Positions 43,165-50,838 of a DNA stretch of 64,000 bases are shown here, in pieces; within the stretch, counting starts at the first letter, position 1, and each line of letters begins with the position of its first letter. The DNA lies in assembly GCF_016865235.1 (NCBI RefSeq), contig NZ_CP064030.1:1116001-1180000 (forward strand), given 5' to 3'. The notes under the pieces were generated by a model. The model ran no database searches. It worked only from the letters and a program-made list of their open reading frames with translations, and had not been told where the DNA came from. The position numbers were made by a program, and so were the translations under genes. The DNA is from Dyella caseinilytica (GTDB lineage: Bacteria > Pseudomonadota > Gammaproteobacteria > Xanthomonadales > Rhodanobacteraceae).

Positions 43165-44112
43165 ATGCATACCCACGAAAACACCGTTCGTCTGATGCCC
43201 GATGTCGCCACCCAGGCGCAGCCGCATCTGGTTGGCGCGCTGGATTGGGTCGGCATGGATGGTATCGAAGTGCCCGTGCAATTTGATGCCGGCAACGGCG
43301 AGGTGCAGCGTTCCAGTGCCCAGGTTGGCGCCTTCGTGAACCTCACCAGGCCGGATCGTCGCGGCATCCACATGTCGCGTCTCTATCTGCTGGTGGATCA
43401 GTACCTGAGTTCGCAAACCGTCGATGCGGCGATGCTTGAATCCCTGCTGCGGGCTTTCCTCGAATCCCATAAGGATCTGTCCGATCGCGCGCGCATCAGC
43501 ATCCGCTTCGACCAACTGGTGCGCCGCGCCGCGCTGCGCAGTGACAACAGCGGCTGGCGCACCTATCCGGTATCGATCGAAGCCAGTCTGTGCGAAGAAG
43601 GTTTTCGCATGGAGCTGGGCACCGAGGTGGTTTACTCCTCGACCTGTCCGGCCTCCGCCGCCCTGTCACGCCAGTTGATCCAAGAGCAGTTCACCAAGGA
43701 TTTCGATGCCGGCAAGCCACTCGATCACGCTGCCGTACTGGCCTGGCTTGGCAGCGAAAAGGGCATCGTCGCCACACCGCATGCCCAGCGCAGCGTCGCC
43801 CGTTTGCTGGTGCGCTTTGTCGACGGTGCGCCGTTGAACTTGATCGCGCTGCTCAATCGCGTCGAACACGCACTCGGCACGCCAGTGCAGACCGCCGTGA
43901 AGCGCGAAGACGAGCAAGCGTTTGCACTCGCCAACGGCGGTAACCTGATGTTCTGCGAAGACGCCGCGCGCCGCATTCAGCGTGCTTTGGATGCCGACGA
44001 CGGCATCGCTGATTTCCATGTGCGCCTTGAACACCAGGAAAGCCTGCATCCCCATGATGCCGTGGCCTACGCCAGCAAGGGCGTGTCCGGTGGCTACGGT
44101 GAGCGGGCCTGA
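43165..44112 (+). CDS. folE2: GTP cyclohydrolase FolE2
   Basis: A 315-residue zinc-independent (type IB) GTP cyclohydrolase, the first step of folate and queuosine synthesis. The active-site Cys lies in YSSTCPASAALS, and IHMSRLYLLVDQ and FHVRLEHQESLHPHDAVAY near the end are typical. AGGA precedes the ATG at 43165. Such enzymes serve under zinc limitation in many bacteria; whether FolE1 is also present is not visible. Confidence 0.93.
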   Translation: MHTHENTVRLMPDVATQAQPHLVGALDWVGMDGIEVPVQFDAGNGEVQRSSAQVGAFVNLTRPDRRGIHMSRLYLLVDQYLSSQTVDAAMLESLLRAFLESHKDLSDRARISIRFDQLVRRAALRSDNSGWRTYPVSIEASLCEEGFRMELGTEVVYSSTCPASAALSRQLIQEQFTKDFDAGKPLDHAAVLAWLGSEKGIVATPHAQRSVARLLVRFVDGAPLNLIALLNRVEHALGTPVQTAVKREDEQAFALANGGNLMFCEDAARRIQRALDADDGIADFHVRLEHQESLHPHDAVAYASKGVSGGYGERA

Positions 44113-44187
44113 TCAGGCCCGCACGAGTTTAAGCTCCCCTGCATGGCGCGGTTGCTATGATCCGCGCCAGACAGATAAGGAGTTGCT

Positions 44188-44622
44188 ATGAAGTTTCGTC
44201 ACGGCTTGCTGTTGGTCGGCGTGCTTGCACTTGCCGGGTGCAGCTGGATGCCTCATTTCGGTAAGGACAAGACGCCCAAGCAGATGACGCTGATGAAGTC
44301 ACTGACCGGCGAAGTGGACTACAGTCTCGCCCACGAGATACCCGCCGACGCGTATCTGGAAGTTACGCTGGCTGATGTCAGCAAGCAGGATGCGCCTGCG
44401 CGTGTTATTGCCACCGATCACATCGCGCCCATCGGACCGTCACCGGTGACCTTCGTGCTGAGCTATGAACCGTCTCAGTTGGGCGATGGGGTGGATTTTG
44501 CGGTATCGGCACGCATCAAGCAGGGCGATCGCACGCTGGCGCTCAACGATACGCAGGTGAGTGTGCTGGGGCGATCCGGCAACGAAGGGCCGGTGCGGGT
44601 GGTGATTGCGGAGATTCATTGA
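44188..44622 (+). CDS. YbaY-family lipoprotein
   Basis: A 144-residue lipoprotein with the lipobox ALAGCS near residue 18. The mature part (LTGEVDYSLAHEIPADAYLEVTLADVS) is the beta-sandwich of the YbaY family, a group of envelope proteins of unknown function. Followed by a long inverted repeat and convergent pyrC. Confidence 0.82.
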   Translation: MKFRHGLLLVGVLALAGCSWMPHFGKDKTPKQMTLMKSLTGEVDYSLAHEIPADAYLEVTLADVSKQDAPARVIATDHIAPIGPSPVTFVLSYEPSQLGDGVDFAVSARIKQGDRTLALNDTQVSVLGRSGNEGPVRVVIAEIH

Positions 44623-44672
44623 GGCGAGAGAACTCGCCGAAGTGCTTCACCTTGAGGTCATTGACCACCTTG

Positions 44673-44754
44673 CCTCACCGTCATTCCGGCGCAGGCCGGA
44701 ATCCATGGCAAGTACGAAGCGTGGATTCCGGCCTGCGCCGGAATGACGGTGAGG
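44673..44754. repeat. Family-A paired inverted repeat, copy 4 (perfect)
   Basis: Arms at 44673-44705 and 44722-44754 are perfect 33-nt reverse complements around a 16-nt spacer; the arm begins CCTCACCGTCATTCCGGCGC. It has the same arm and spacer length as copy 1 and lies between convergent genes. Confidence 0.95.
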
Positions 44755-44817
44755 GGTAATGAGCATCACTCATGGCGTTGTGAGTGATGCTCGTGCAGGC
44801 GAACTTAAGCCTCTTTC

Positions 44818-46155
44818 TTACCGATCAAACGTTAACCGCTCGCCCTGCACCGTATCGTCAACCCGCGAGCCATCCCACACCTTGCGGCCATTGACGAAGG
44901 TCGCCGCAATCGAGCTGCTGAAGGTATAGCCCTCAAACGGCGACCAGCCACACTTGGAAAGGACCTCTTCGCGCCGCACGGTGTGTGACTTACGCGGATC
45001 CACCAGCACCAGGTCCGCGGCATAGCCTTCGCGCAGGAAACCGCGTTCGTGCACGTCGAACAACTGAGCCGGCGCATGGCACACGGCTTCCACCACGCGT
45101 TCCAACGTCAATTTTCCTTCCGTCACACGCTGCAGTGCCGCCTGCAGCGCAAACTGCACCAGCGGCAGGCCTGAGGGTGCCTTGTCGTAAAGCTGGCCTT
45201 TTTCTTCCAGCAAGTGCGGCGCGTGATCGGTGGCGAGCACGTCGATGCGGCTTTCTGCCACAGCCTTGATGATGGCTTCACGGTCCGCGGCTGTCTTGAC
45301 CGCCGGATTGCATTTGATCAGGAAGCCGAGGCGCTCGTAGTCCTCGTCACTGAAATGCAGGAAATGCACGCAGGTTTCAGCGGTGATCTTCTTGCCCTTG
45401 ATCGGGCCGGGCTGGAATAGCGCCAATTCGTCGGCGGTGGAGATGTGCAGCACATGCAGGCGCGTACCATGCTTCTGCGCCAGCGAGATGGCGAGCCGGG
45501 TCGACTTGATGCAGGCTTCGCGCGAACGGATCAGCGGATGTTCGCGCGCGGGAATGTTATCGCCATATTTTTCGCGTGCCTTGGCATGCAGGGCATCGAT
45601 CATCGGCGTGTCTTCGCAATGGGTGATGATCGGTGTGGGCGTGTCGCGGAAGATGCCATTGAGCGTTTCGGGATTGTCGACCAGCATATTGCCGGTGGAT
45701 GCGCCCATGAACACTTTCACGCCTGGCGCGGCTTTGGGGTCCAGCGCGCGGATCGCGTCGAGGTTGTCGTTGCTGGCGCCCATATAGAACGCGTAGTTCA
45801 CTGCCGAGGTTTCCGCGGCGCGGGCATACTTGGCTTCCAGCGATTCGCGGTCCAGCGCCGGCGGCTTGGTATTGGGCATCTCCATGAAGCTGGTGATGCC
45901 GCCAGCGGCGCAGGCGCGCGATTCGTGCGCGATATCGGCCTTGTGTGTCAGGCCCGGCTCACGGAAATGCACCTGGTCGTCGATCATGCCGGGCAGCAGC
46001 CACAGGCCGGTGGCATCGATCACCTCTTCGCCCGGACGCGCATCCAGGCCGCCGCCAATCGTCTCGATGTGGCCATGCTTCACGCGCACGTCGGCGTAGA
46101 AGCGGCGGCCCTCGTTGATCAGTTCGGCATTCTTGATCAGCCAGTTGTTGGACAT
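44818..46155 (-). CDS. pyrC: Dihydroorotase
   Basis: A 445-residue amidohydrolase of pyrimidine synthesis. The metal motif reads DDQVHFREPG, where the first His of the usual HxH is Gln; this variant is, as I recall, normal in Xanthomonas and in some Bacteroidetes enzymes. The Lys region GVKVFMGAST, ITHCEDTP and the catalytic Asp in VLATDHAPH are present. Its 3' end faces a family-A repeat. Confidence 0.9.
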   Translation of the reverse strand: MSNNWLIKNAELINEGRRFYADVRVKHGHIETIGGGLDARPGEEVIDATGLWLLPGMIDDQVHFREPGLTHKADIAHESRACAAGGITSFMEMPNTKPPALDRESLEAKYARAAETSAVNYAFYMGASNDNLDAIRALDPKAAPGVKVFMGASTGNMLVDNPETLNGIFRDTPTPIITHCEDTPMIDALHAKAREKYGDNIPAREHPLIRSREACIKSTRLAISLAQKHGTRLHVLHISTADELALFQPGPIKGKKITAETCVHFLHFSDEDYERLGFLIKCNPAVKTAADREAIIKAVAESRIDVLATDHAPHLLEEKGQLYDKAPSGLPLVQFALQAALQRVTEGKLTLERVVEAVCHAPAQLFDVHERGFLREGYAADLVLVDPRKSHTVRREEVLSKCGWSPFEGYTFSSSIAATFVNGRKVWDGSRVDDTVQGERLTFDR

Positions 46156-46200
46156 GGGGACTCCAGTGGAAAGGCGGGAAACGTCAGGCTAACGCTCATT

Positions 46201-46485
46201 CTAATGCTCGTCGCTCCCTGTTCCCTGTTTTCCATGCGCAGCGCGACAGCGCGGCAGATGAAAGTGCTCGGGAACCGGATCGCTGCCGCCTTCGCACAGC
46301 GGCTGACAGCGTAATATGCGCCATCCGGCCATCAGGCTTCCTCGCCACGGACCGAAGCGGGACACGGCAATGCGTGCATAATCGGAGCAACTGGGGTAAA
46401 AGCGACAACGCTGTCCCAACAGGGGGCTGACAAAGCGCTTGTAGAGTTTGAGTAGGAAAAGGATCAATCGACTCACGGCATTCAT
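46201..46485 (-). CDS. yidD: Membrane protein insertion efficiency factor YidD
   Basis: A 94-residue protein with SRLILFLLKLYKRFVSPLLG, the conserved Cys segment CRFYPSCSDYA and a Cys after WRILRCQPLCEGG. YidD helps YidC insert inner-membrane proteins. Normally it lies between rnpA and yidC; here it is downstream of pyrC on the minus strand, away from those genes. Confidence 0.93.
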   Translation of the reverse strand: MNAVSRLILFLLKLYKRFVSPLLGQRCRFYPSCSDYARIAVSRFGPWRGSLMAGWRILRCQPLCEGGSDPVPEHFHLPRCRAAHGKQGTGSDEH

Positions 46486-46645
46486 ACTGCCGAAACGCCT
46501 GTAGCACTTAAGGATGATCTAATCGATTCTACGCGGGTGGCATTTAGAGCACCCTTAATGCTGCAAGTATTCCAGAAGGAAGGTTGCCGGTGTGAGGGTA
46601 TTGGGCTATAACACCGGGCCGCCACAGCCAAAATGGTGAAGGTAA

Positions 46646-47728
46646 ATGGCGAAAACCACGCATAACTCCACCGCCGCCAAGAAAGCTTCAAAGGGAAAGG
46701 CGGGGGGCAAGGGCAGTGAAGCCAAGGTCAGCAAGGCCAAGGTCGCTGCGGGCAAGTCTGCCAAGACCGCCGCGCCGGCCAAGAAAGCGGCGGTGAAGAG
46801 CGCGCCAGCCAAGACGGCTGCCAAAAAGGCGCCGGTCAAGAAGGCTGCCGTCAAGAGTGTCGCCAAACCTGTCGCCAAGCCGCAGCCGAAGAAGGCCGAG
46901 CCGGTCAAAAAGGCTGCTGCCAAACCCGAGCCCAAGCATGCTGCTCCGGCCAAACCAGCGCCTGCCAAGCCAGTTGCCGTCAAACAGGCGCCGGCGAAGA
47001 AGGCTGCTGAGGAAAAGATCACTGCCAAGCCGGCACCCAAGCCTGCTCCGGCGCCAGCAAAACCACCGGTCGCCGCGAAGGCTCCGGCCGTAAAAACTGC
47101 AACACAGCAACCCGTATCATCACAGGCCGCCCGCCCCCTTCTGGGCAAGGTAGCCAGCGCCGTCGGCCCGACGGCGCCGCGCGTAGCCAACGCCACCGCG
47201 AATCACTCAACAACCAAGAAGCAGAAGACCACGCAGTCCTCAATGAATAACACCGCAACAACCCTCGATAATGGCGTGACCCGTGAAGACGGGCGTTACG
47301 CGCTGCCCCTGACCACCAACATCGATCTGCCGCCAGGCTACCGGCCTTCTTCCAACGAGGAGTACATGAATCCTCGTCACCTGGCTTATTTCCGCAACAA
47401 GCTGCGGGAATGGCGCGATCAGTTGGTGGAAGAATCCCGCCAAACCATGGAGAACCTGCGCGACGAAGTCCGCGATGTGGGTGACGAAGCCGAACGCGCC
47501 ACTCGCGAGACCGAAAACTCACTGGAACTCCGCACCCGCGACCGTTACCGCAAGCTGATCTCCAAGATTGACAAGGCCCTGCGCCGGATCGAGGAAGGCC
47601 GCTACGGTTACTGCGAAGAGACTGACGAGGAAATCGGCTTGGAGCGTCTTGACGCCCGCCCGATCGCCACCTTGTCGCTCGATGCGCAGGAACGCCGTGA
47701 GCATCTGCAGAAACAGATGGGCGACTGA
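46646..47728 (+). CDS. dksA: DksA-family transcription factor with a long histone-H1-like N-terminus
   Basis: A 360-residue protein. Residues 1-200 are a low-complexity tail of Lys, Ala and Pro (AKKA, KPAPKP and similar units). The rest is a DksA: coiled coil (NKLREWRDQLVEESRQTMEN, then the tip segment DEVRDVGDEAER) and a C-terminal globular region. Of the four zinc Cys only Cys323 remains; the others are Thr326, Ser344 and Ala347, so zinc cannot be bound as in E. coli DksA. It should still act on RNA polymerase with ppGpp. The tail may bind DNA or RNA. Confidence 0.88.
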   Translation: MAKTTHNSTAAKKASKGKAGGKGSEAKVSKAKVAAGKSAKTAAPAKKAAVKSAPAKTAAKKAPVKKAAVKSVAKPVAKPQPKKAEPVKKAAAKPEPKHAAPAKPAPAKPVAVKQAPAKKAAEEKITAKPAPKPAPAPAKPPVAAKAPAVKTATQQPVSSQAARPLLGKVASAVGPTAPRVANATANHSTTKKQKTTQSSMNNTATTLDNGVTREDGRYALPLTTNIDLPPGYRPSSNEEYMNPRHLAYFRNKLREWRDQLVEESRQTMENLRDEVRDVGDEAERATRETENSLELRTRDRYRKLISKIDKALRRIEEGRYGYCEETDEEIGLERLDARPIATLSLDAQERREHLQKQMGD

Positions 47729-47752
47729 GTCTTCTCGGCACCTGGAAAAAGC

Positions 47753-47784
47753 AAAGCCCCGCCATGTGCGGGGCTTTGTCGTTT
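47753..47784 (+). terminator. Intrinsic terminator of dksA
   Basis: A 10-bp stem AAAGCCCCGC/GCGGGGCTTT with a 5-nt loop, then GTCGTTT. A truncated family-B CCCTCTCCC element follows at about 47791-47808. Confidence 0.88.
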
Positions 47785-47817
47785 GGCGCCCTCTCCCTTT
47801 AGGGGACAGGTTGCTGT

Positions 47818-48246
47818 CTATAGTTTGTCGGCGGCGTACGTCTTCAGCTTTGCCAGCATGGCCGCCAAGCCATTCGAGCGGGTGGGCGACAGATGCTTGG
47901 CCAACCCGATCTGCTGAATGAACGCCGGTTCAGTCGCGACGATTTCCGCGGCAGAACGGTCGGAATACACGCGCAGTACCAAGGCGATCAGCCCGGAAAC
48001 AATGGCCGAGTCGCTGGTGGCGTCGAAATGCATGTGTGAGGCATCGCCGCTTGGCACCAGCCAGACCATGGACTGGCAACCGTGCACGCGGTACTCCTCG
48101 GTTTTCCATTCGTCCGGAAAGGGAGGCAGTTGTTTGCCGAGATCGATCAAGTATTGGTAGCGCTCGGTCCAGTCGCCGAAGAAGGCGAATTCCTCGGCGA
48201 TATCCTGTTGGGCCTGGGCGGCGCTGGCATTGGCAATCGTGTTCAT
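47818..48246 (-). CDS. sufE: Cysteine desulfuration protein SufE
   Basis: A 142-residue SufE with the sulfur-accepting Cys57 in RVHGCQSMVWLV. It takes sulfur from a cysteine desulfurase (SufS/CsdA) for Fe-S cluster assembly. The ATG at 48246 is preferred over the upstream start. No other suf gene adjoins it. It follows cysS by 38 nt on the same strand. Confidence 0.92.
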   Translation of the reverse strand: MNTIANASAAQAQQDIAEEFAFFGDWTERYQYLIDLGKQLPPFPDEWKTEEYRVHGCQSMVWLVPSGDASHMHFDATSDSAIVSGLIALVLRVYSDRSAAEIVATEPAFIQQIGLAKHLSPTRSNGLAAMLAKLKTYAADKL

Positions 48247-48284
48247 GTGCTTATTATCGCGCGGATCGCCATGCCAGGTCCGAA

Positions 48285-49661
48285 TCAATGCTTTACGACG
48301 CTCCAGCGGGTGCCCTGGGCGCCGTCTTCGATCACCACACCCATGGCGGTCAACTCGTTGCGGATGGCGTCCGCCCGGGCGAAATCCTTCGCCGCACGTG
48401 CGGCGCGGCGCGCTTCCAGCAACGCCTCGACCTGCCCAGCATCCACGTCCTGGCCGCTGGCCTGTTTGAACCAGGCTTCCGGATCGTCCTGCAGCAGGCC
48501 CAGTAAAGCGCCCGCCCCAAGCAGGGCAGCCTTGGCGATGGCCGATGGCGCTTGGCGCGCGGCATCGGCCAGCACGGACAGCTCGGCCAAGGCTTTGGGT
48601 GTGTTGAGGTCGTCGTTGAGTGCGTCCTCGACCAGCTCAGGCACCGGCAGCGGCTGACCCGGATCGAGTTCGATATGGCTGAGGTCGCGCAGTACGCGAT
48701 ACCAACCATCCAGCGTACTGATCGACTGGGCGATGGCCGCGTCGGACCAATCCAGCGGCTGGCGGTAGTGGCCACGCAGCAATAGCAGTCGCAAGGCTTC
48801 CGGCGGATGCATCTTCAGCAGCTCATGGACATGCAATACGTTGCCCAGCGACTTGGACATTTTGCGTCCATCGAACGTGAGCATGCCGTTGTGCATCCAC
48901 CAGCGTGCGAACACCTTGCCACCATGGGCGCAGGTCGACTGGGCGATTTCGTTCTCGTGATGCGGAAACTGCAGATCCACGCCGCCGGCATGGATGTCGA
49001 TGGTTTCGCCCAGGTGCGCGGCGCTCATCGCCGAGCATTCGATATGCCAGCCTGGACGACCGCGGCCCCAAGGACTGTCCCAACCGGGCAGCTCCGGCGT
49101 GGAGGGCTTCCACAGTACGAAGTCGGTGGGATTCTTCTTGTAGGGTGCGACCTCGACGCGCGCACCGGCGATCAGCTCGTCAGTGTCACGCCCTGAAAGT
49201 GCGCCATAGGCCGGGTAGGAACTTACGTCGAACAGCACATGGCCTTCGGCGACATAGGCATGTCCGCCAGCCACCAAGGTTTCGATCATCGTGATGATCT
49301 GGCCGATATGCGCGGTGGCGAAGGGTTCGATATCCGGCGGCGCGGTACCAAGCTTCGCCATGTCTTCGCGATAAGCCTCGGTGAAGCGTCCAGTGATGGT
49401 GCCGATCGGTACGCCTTGCTCGATGGCGGCGTTGTTGATCTTGTCATCCACGTCGGTGATGTTGCGAGCGTAGACCACCTGCGGGTAATACCGGCGCAAC
49501 AGTTTGACCAGCACGTCGAACACCACCGGGCCACGCGCATTGCCGATATGCACATAGCTGTAGACCGTGGGCCCGCACAGATACACCGTCACCCGGTTCG
49601 GATCGAGTGGCGCAAACGGCTCGATACGACGGCTGAGGCTGTTATAAAGCGAGGTCGGCAT
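48285..49661 (-). CDS. cysS: Cysteinyl-tRNA synthetase
   Basis: A 458-residue class I synthetase with a zinc-binding Cys29 in VYLCGPTVYSYVHIGNAR (HIGH-like HIGN), the zinc-site HHENEIAQ, and KMSKS near RKMSKSLGN. The ATG at 49661 gives MPTSLYNSLSRRIEPF. Cysteine handling links it loosely to sufE downstream. Confidence 0.97.
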   Translation of the reverse strand: MPTSLYNSLSRRIEPFAPLDPNRVTVYLCGPTVYSYVHIGNARGPVVFDVLVKLLRRYYPQVVYARNITDVDDKINNAAIEQGVPIGTITGRFTEAYREDMAKLGTAPPDIEPFATAHIGQIITMIETLVAGGHAYVAEGHVLFDVSSYPAYGALSGRDTDELIAGARVEVAPYKKNPTDFVLWKPSTPELPGWDSPWGRGRPGWHIECSAMSAAHLGETIDIHAGGVDLQFPHHENEIAQSTCAHGGKVFARWWMHNGMLTFDGRKMSKSLGNVLHVHELLKMHPPEALRLLLLRGHYRQPLDWSDAAIAQSISTLDGWYRVLRDLSHIELDPGQPLPVPELVEDALNDDLNTPKALAELSVLADAARQAPSAIAKAALLGAGALLGLLQDDPEAWFKQASGQDVDAGQVEALLEARRAARAAKDFARADAIRNELTAMGVVIEDGAQGTRWSVVKH

Positions 49662-49889
49662 GGGCGATAGGTCCGCGGTCTGGGTCGTGCAGGCAAAGGA
49701 GTCGGGCATCTTATCAAGGTCTTGCGGCCAGACTGACGGGATGTATGTCGAATGTGTCTTAAAGTTCCAATTCTCAACACAAAATTAGGCACTAAGTTGC
49801 GGTACTTCTAAGCGTGGATTCAGCGTGAATTTGCTGCAATTTCACTATGCGCGATAGGCGCTTTCATCCCCCCTTTGCGGAGGTTGTTC
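49662..49889. other. Divergent intergenic region, cysS and glycine-zipper gene
   Basis: This 228-nt region must hold promoters for both genes. GGAGG at 49879-49883 is the Shine-Dalgarno site of the rightward gene. I could not choose a clear -35/-10 pair. Confidence 0.4.
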
Positions 49890-50474
49890 ATGAATAACAA
49901 GATGCTGTTGCTTCCCCTGCTGGTGCTCTTAAGCGTGTCCACCGGCGTGGCAGCGCAGACCGGCTATGGCAATTATCCGCCGCCCCCGCCGCCGCCGGGC
50001 GCTGGCCCAGCGCCAGCGCCGGGTGCCGGTGGTGATAACGCGCACTATGCCTGGGCTGATGTGCTGCGTGTCGATCCGGTCTACGGCATGGTGCAGACGG
50101 CCACCCCGACACAGCAGTGCTACGACCAGCAGGTCGTCCAGCAGACGCCCAGCAACAAGGGTATCGGCACGGTACTGGGTGCTGTGGTTGGTGGCGTACT
50201 GGGTAGCACCATTGGTCATGGCCGCGGCAATACTGCCGCGGTGGTTGGCGGCGCTGTGGTCGGCGGCGCGGTCGGCAACTCGGTCTCCAGTGGCGGCCAG
50301 ACCGTCACCTCTGACCAGACTGTCTGCCAGCCGGGTAGCCAGGTCACTCAGCAGCGTCAGATCATTGGCTACGACGTTGAGTACCGCTATCACGGTGACG
50401 TTTATATGTCGCGTCTGAGCTATGACCCGGGTGAGCGCCTGCGCGTGCGGGTCAACGTGGCGCCTGCCGACTGA
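49890..50474 (+). CDS. Glycine-zipper 2TM-domain exported protein
   Basis: A 194-residue envelope protein with a signal peptide (LLLPLLVLLSVSTGVAAQ), a poly-Pro run, and two glycine-zipper helices: GIGTVLGAVVGGVLGSTIGH and AAVVGGAVVGGAVGNSVSSG. The C-terminus (IIGYDVEYRYHGDVYMSRL) is like RcsF-adjacent or PcP/SlyB-type outer-membrane proteins. Function is unknown; glycine-zipper proteins are often stress related. GGAGG is 6 nt before the ATG. Confidence 0.82.
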   Translation: MNNKMLLLPLLVLLSVSTGVAAQTGYGNYPPPPPPPGAGPAPAPGAGGDNAHYAWADVLRVDPVYGMVQTATPTQQCYDQQVVQQTPSNKGIGTVLGAVVGGVLGSTIGHGRGNTAAVVGGAVVGGAVGNSVSSGGQTVTSDQTVCQPGSQVTQQRQIIGYDVEYRYHGDVYMSRLSYDPGERLRVRVNVAPAD

Positions 50475-50493
50475 TCAACGCATCCCTTTGATG

Positions 50494-50530
50494 AAGGCGG
50501 CCGCTGCCTGGGCACGGCCGCCTTTGTTTT
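50494..50530 (+). terminator. Intrinsic terminator of the glycine-zipper gene
   Basis: A stem AAGGCGGCCG/CGGCCGCCTT with an 11-nt loop, then TGTTTT. It insulates the argF' leader from the upstream gene. Confidence 0.88.
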
Positions 50531-50595
50531 GCTCGCTCCCCAAAGTCGAATACATCCTATGTTCTCCCCGCATGGGGTCTCCGTACGGTTTTCTG

Positions 50596-50624
50596 TTGCA
50601 TGGCAACGAAAATCCAGTCATGAT
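50596..50624 (+). promoter_or_regulatory. Probable promoter of the argF' leader
   Basis: TTGCAT (50596-50601) and CATGAT (50619-50624) are spaced by 17 nt. A palindrome GTTGC-ATG-GCAAC (50595-50607) overlaps the -35 element and could be an operator. Confidence 0.45.
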
Positions 50625-50649
50625 TAAAGTTCAACCACCCGGAAGCCTC

Positions 50650-50754
50650 ATGTCCGCAGCCGTCTATACCGCTACCGTGCTTACCAGCGCCCGCATGGCC
50701 GCTGGCATGACATCGCGTGCGCGTCGACCGCTGGACCGACATTCGGCCGGGTAG
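50650..50754 (+). CDS. Putative arginine-rich leader peptide of argF'
   Basis: A 34-codon frame, ATG at 50650 to TAG at 50752, with GGAAG 4 nt before the ATG (ending 50645). It contains five Arg codons; four are clustered at 23, 25, 26 and 30 (segment RARRPLDR, 50716-50739). No homology to a functional protein is evident. It is placed and shaped like the leader peptides of trp, his and leu attenuators, here with arginine, the end product of the downstream pathway. Confidence 0.6.
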   Translation: MSAAVYTATVLTSARMAAGMTSRARRPLDRHSAG

Positions 50755-50815
50755 GCTGTCGCCACGTTGCATGCGTAATACGACGACAAAACCCGGCCTT
50801 CGTGCCGGGTTTTTT
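50745..50815 (+). promoter_or_regulatory. Putative transcription attenuator of the arg operon
   Basis: The terminator (50788-50815) pairs AAAACCCGGC with GCCGGGTTTT around a 6-nt loop and runs into TTTTTT. The segment GGCCGGGT at 50745-50752, covering the last leader codons and the stop, is exactly complementary to ACCCGGCC at 50791-50798, the terminator's left arm. Pairing of these would act as antiterminator. A ribosome stalled at codons 23-26 would leave 50745-50752 free; one reaching the stop would mask it. Confidence 0.65.
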
Positions 50816-50838
50816 GCTTTTTTGGACTGGAGTCAACG

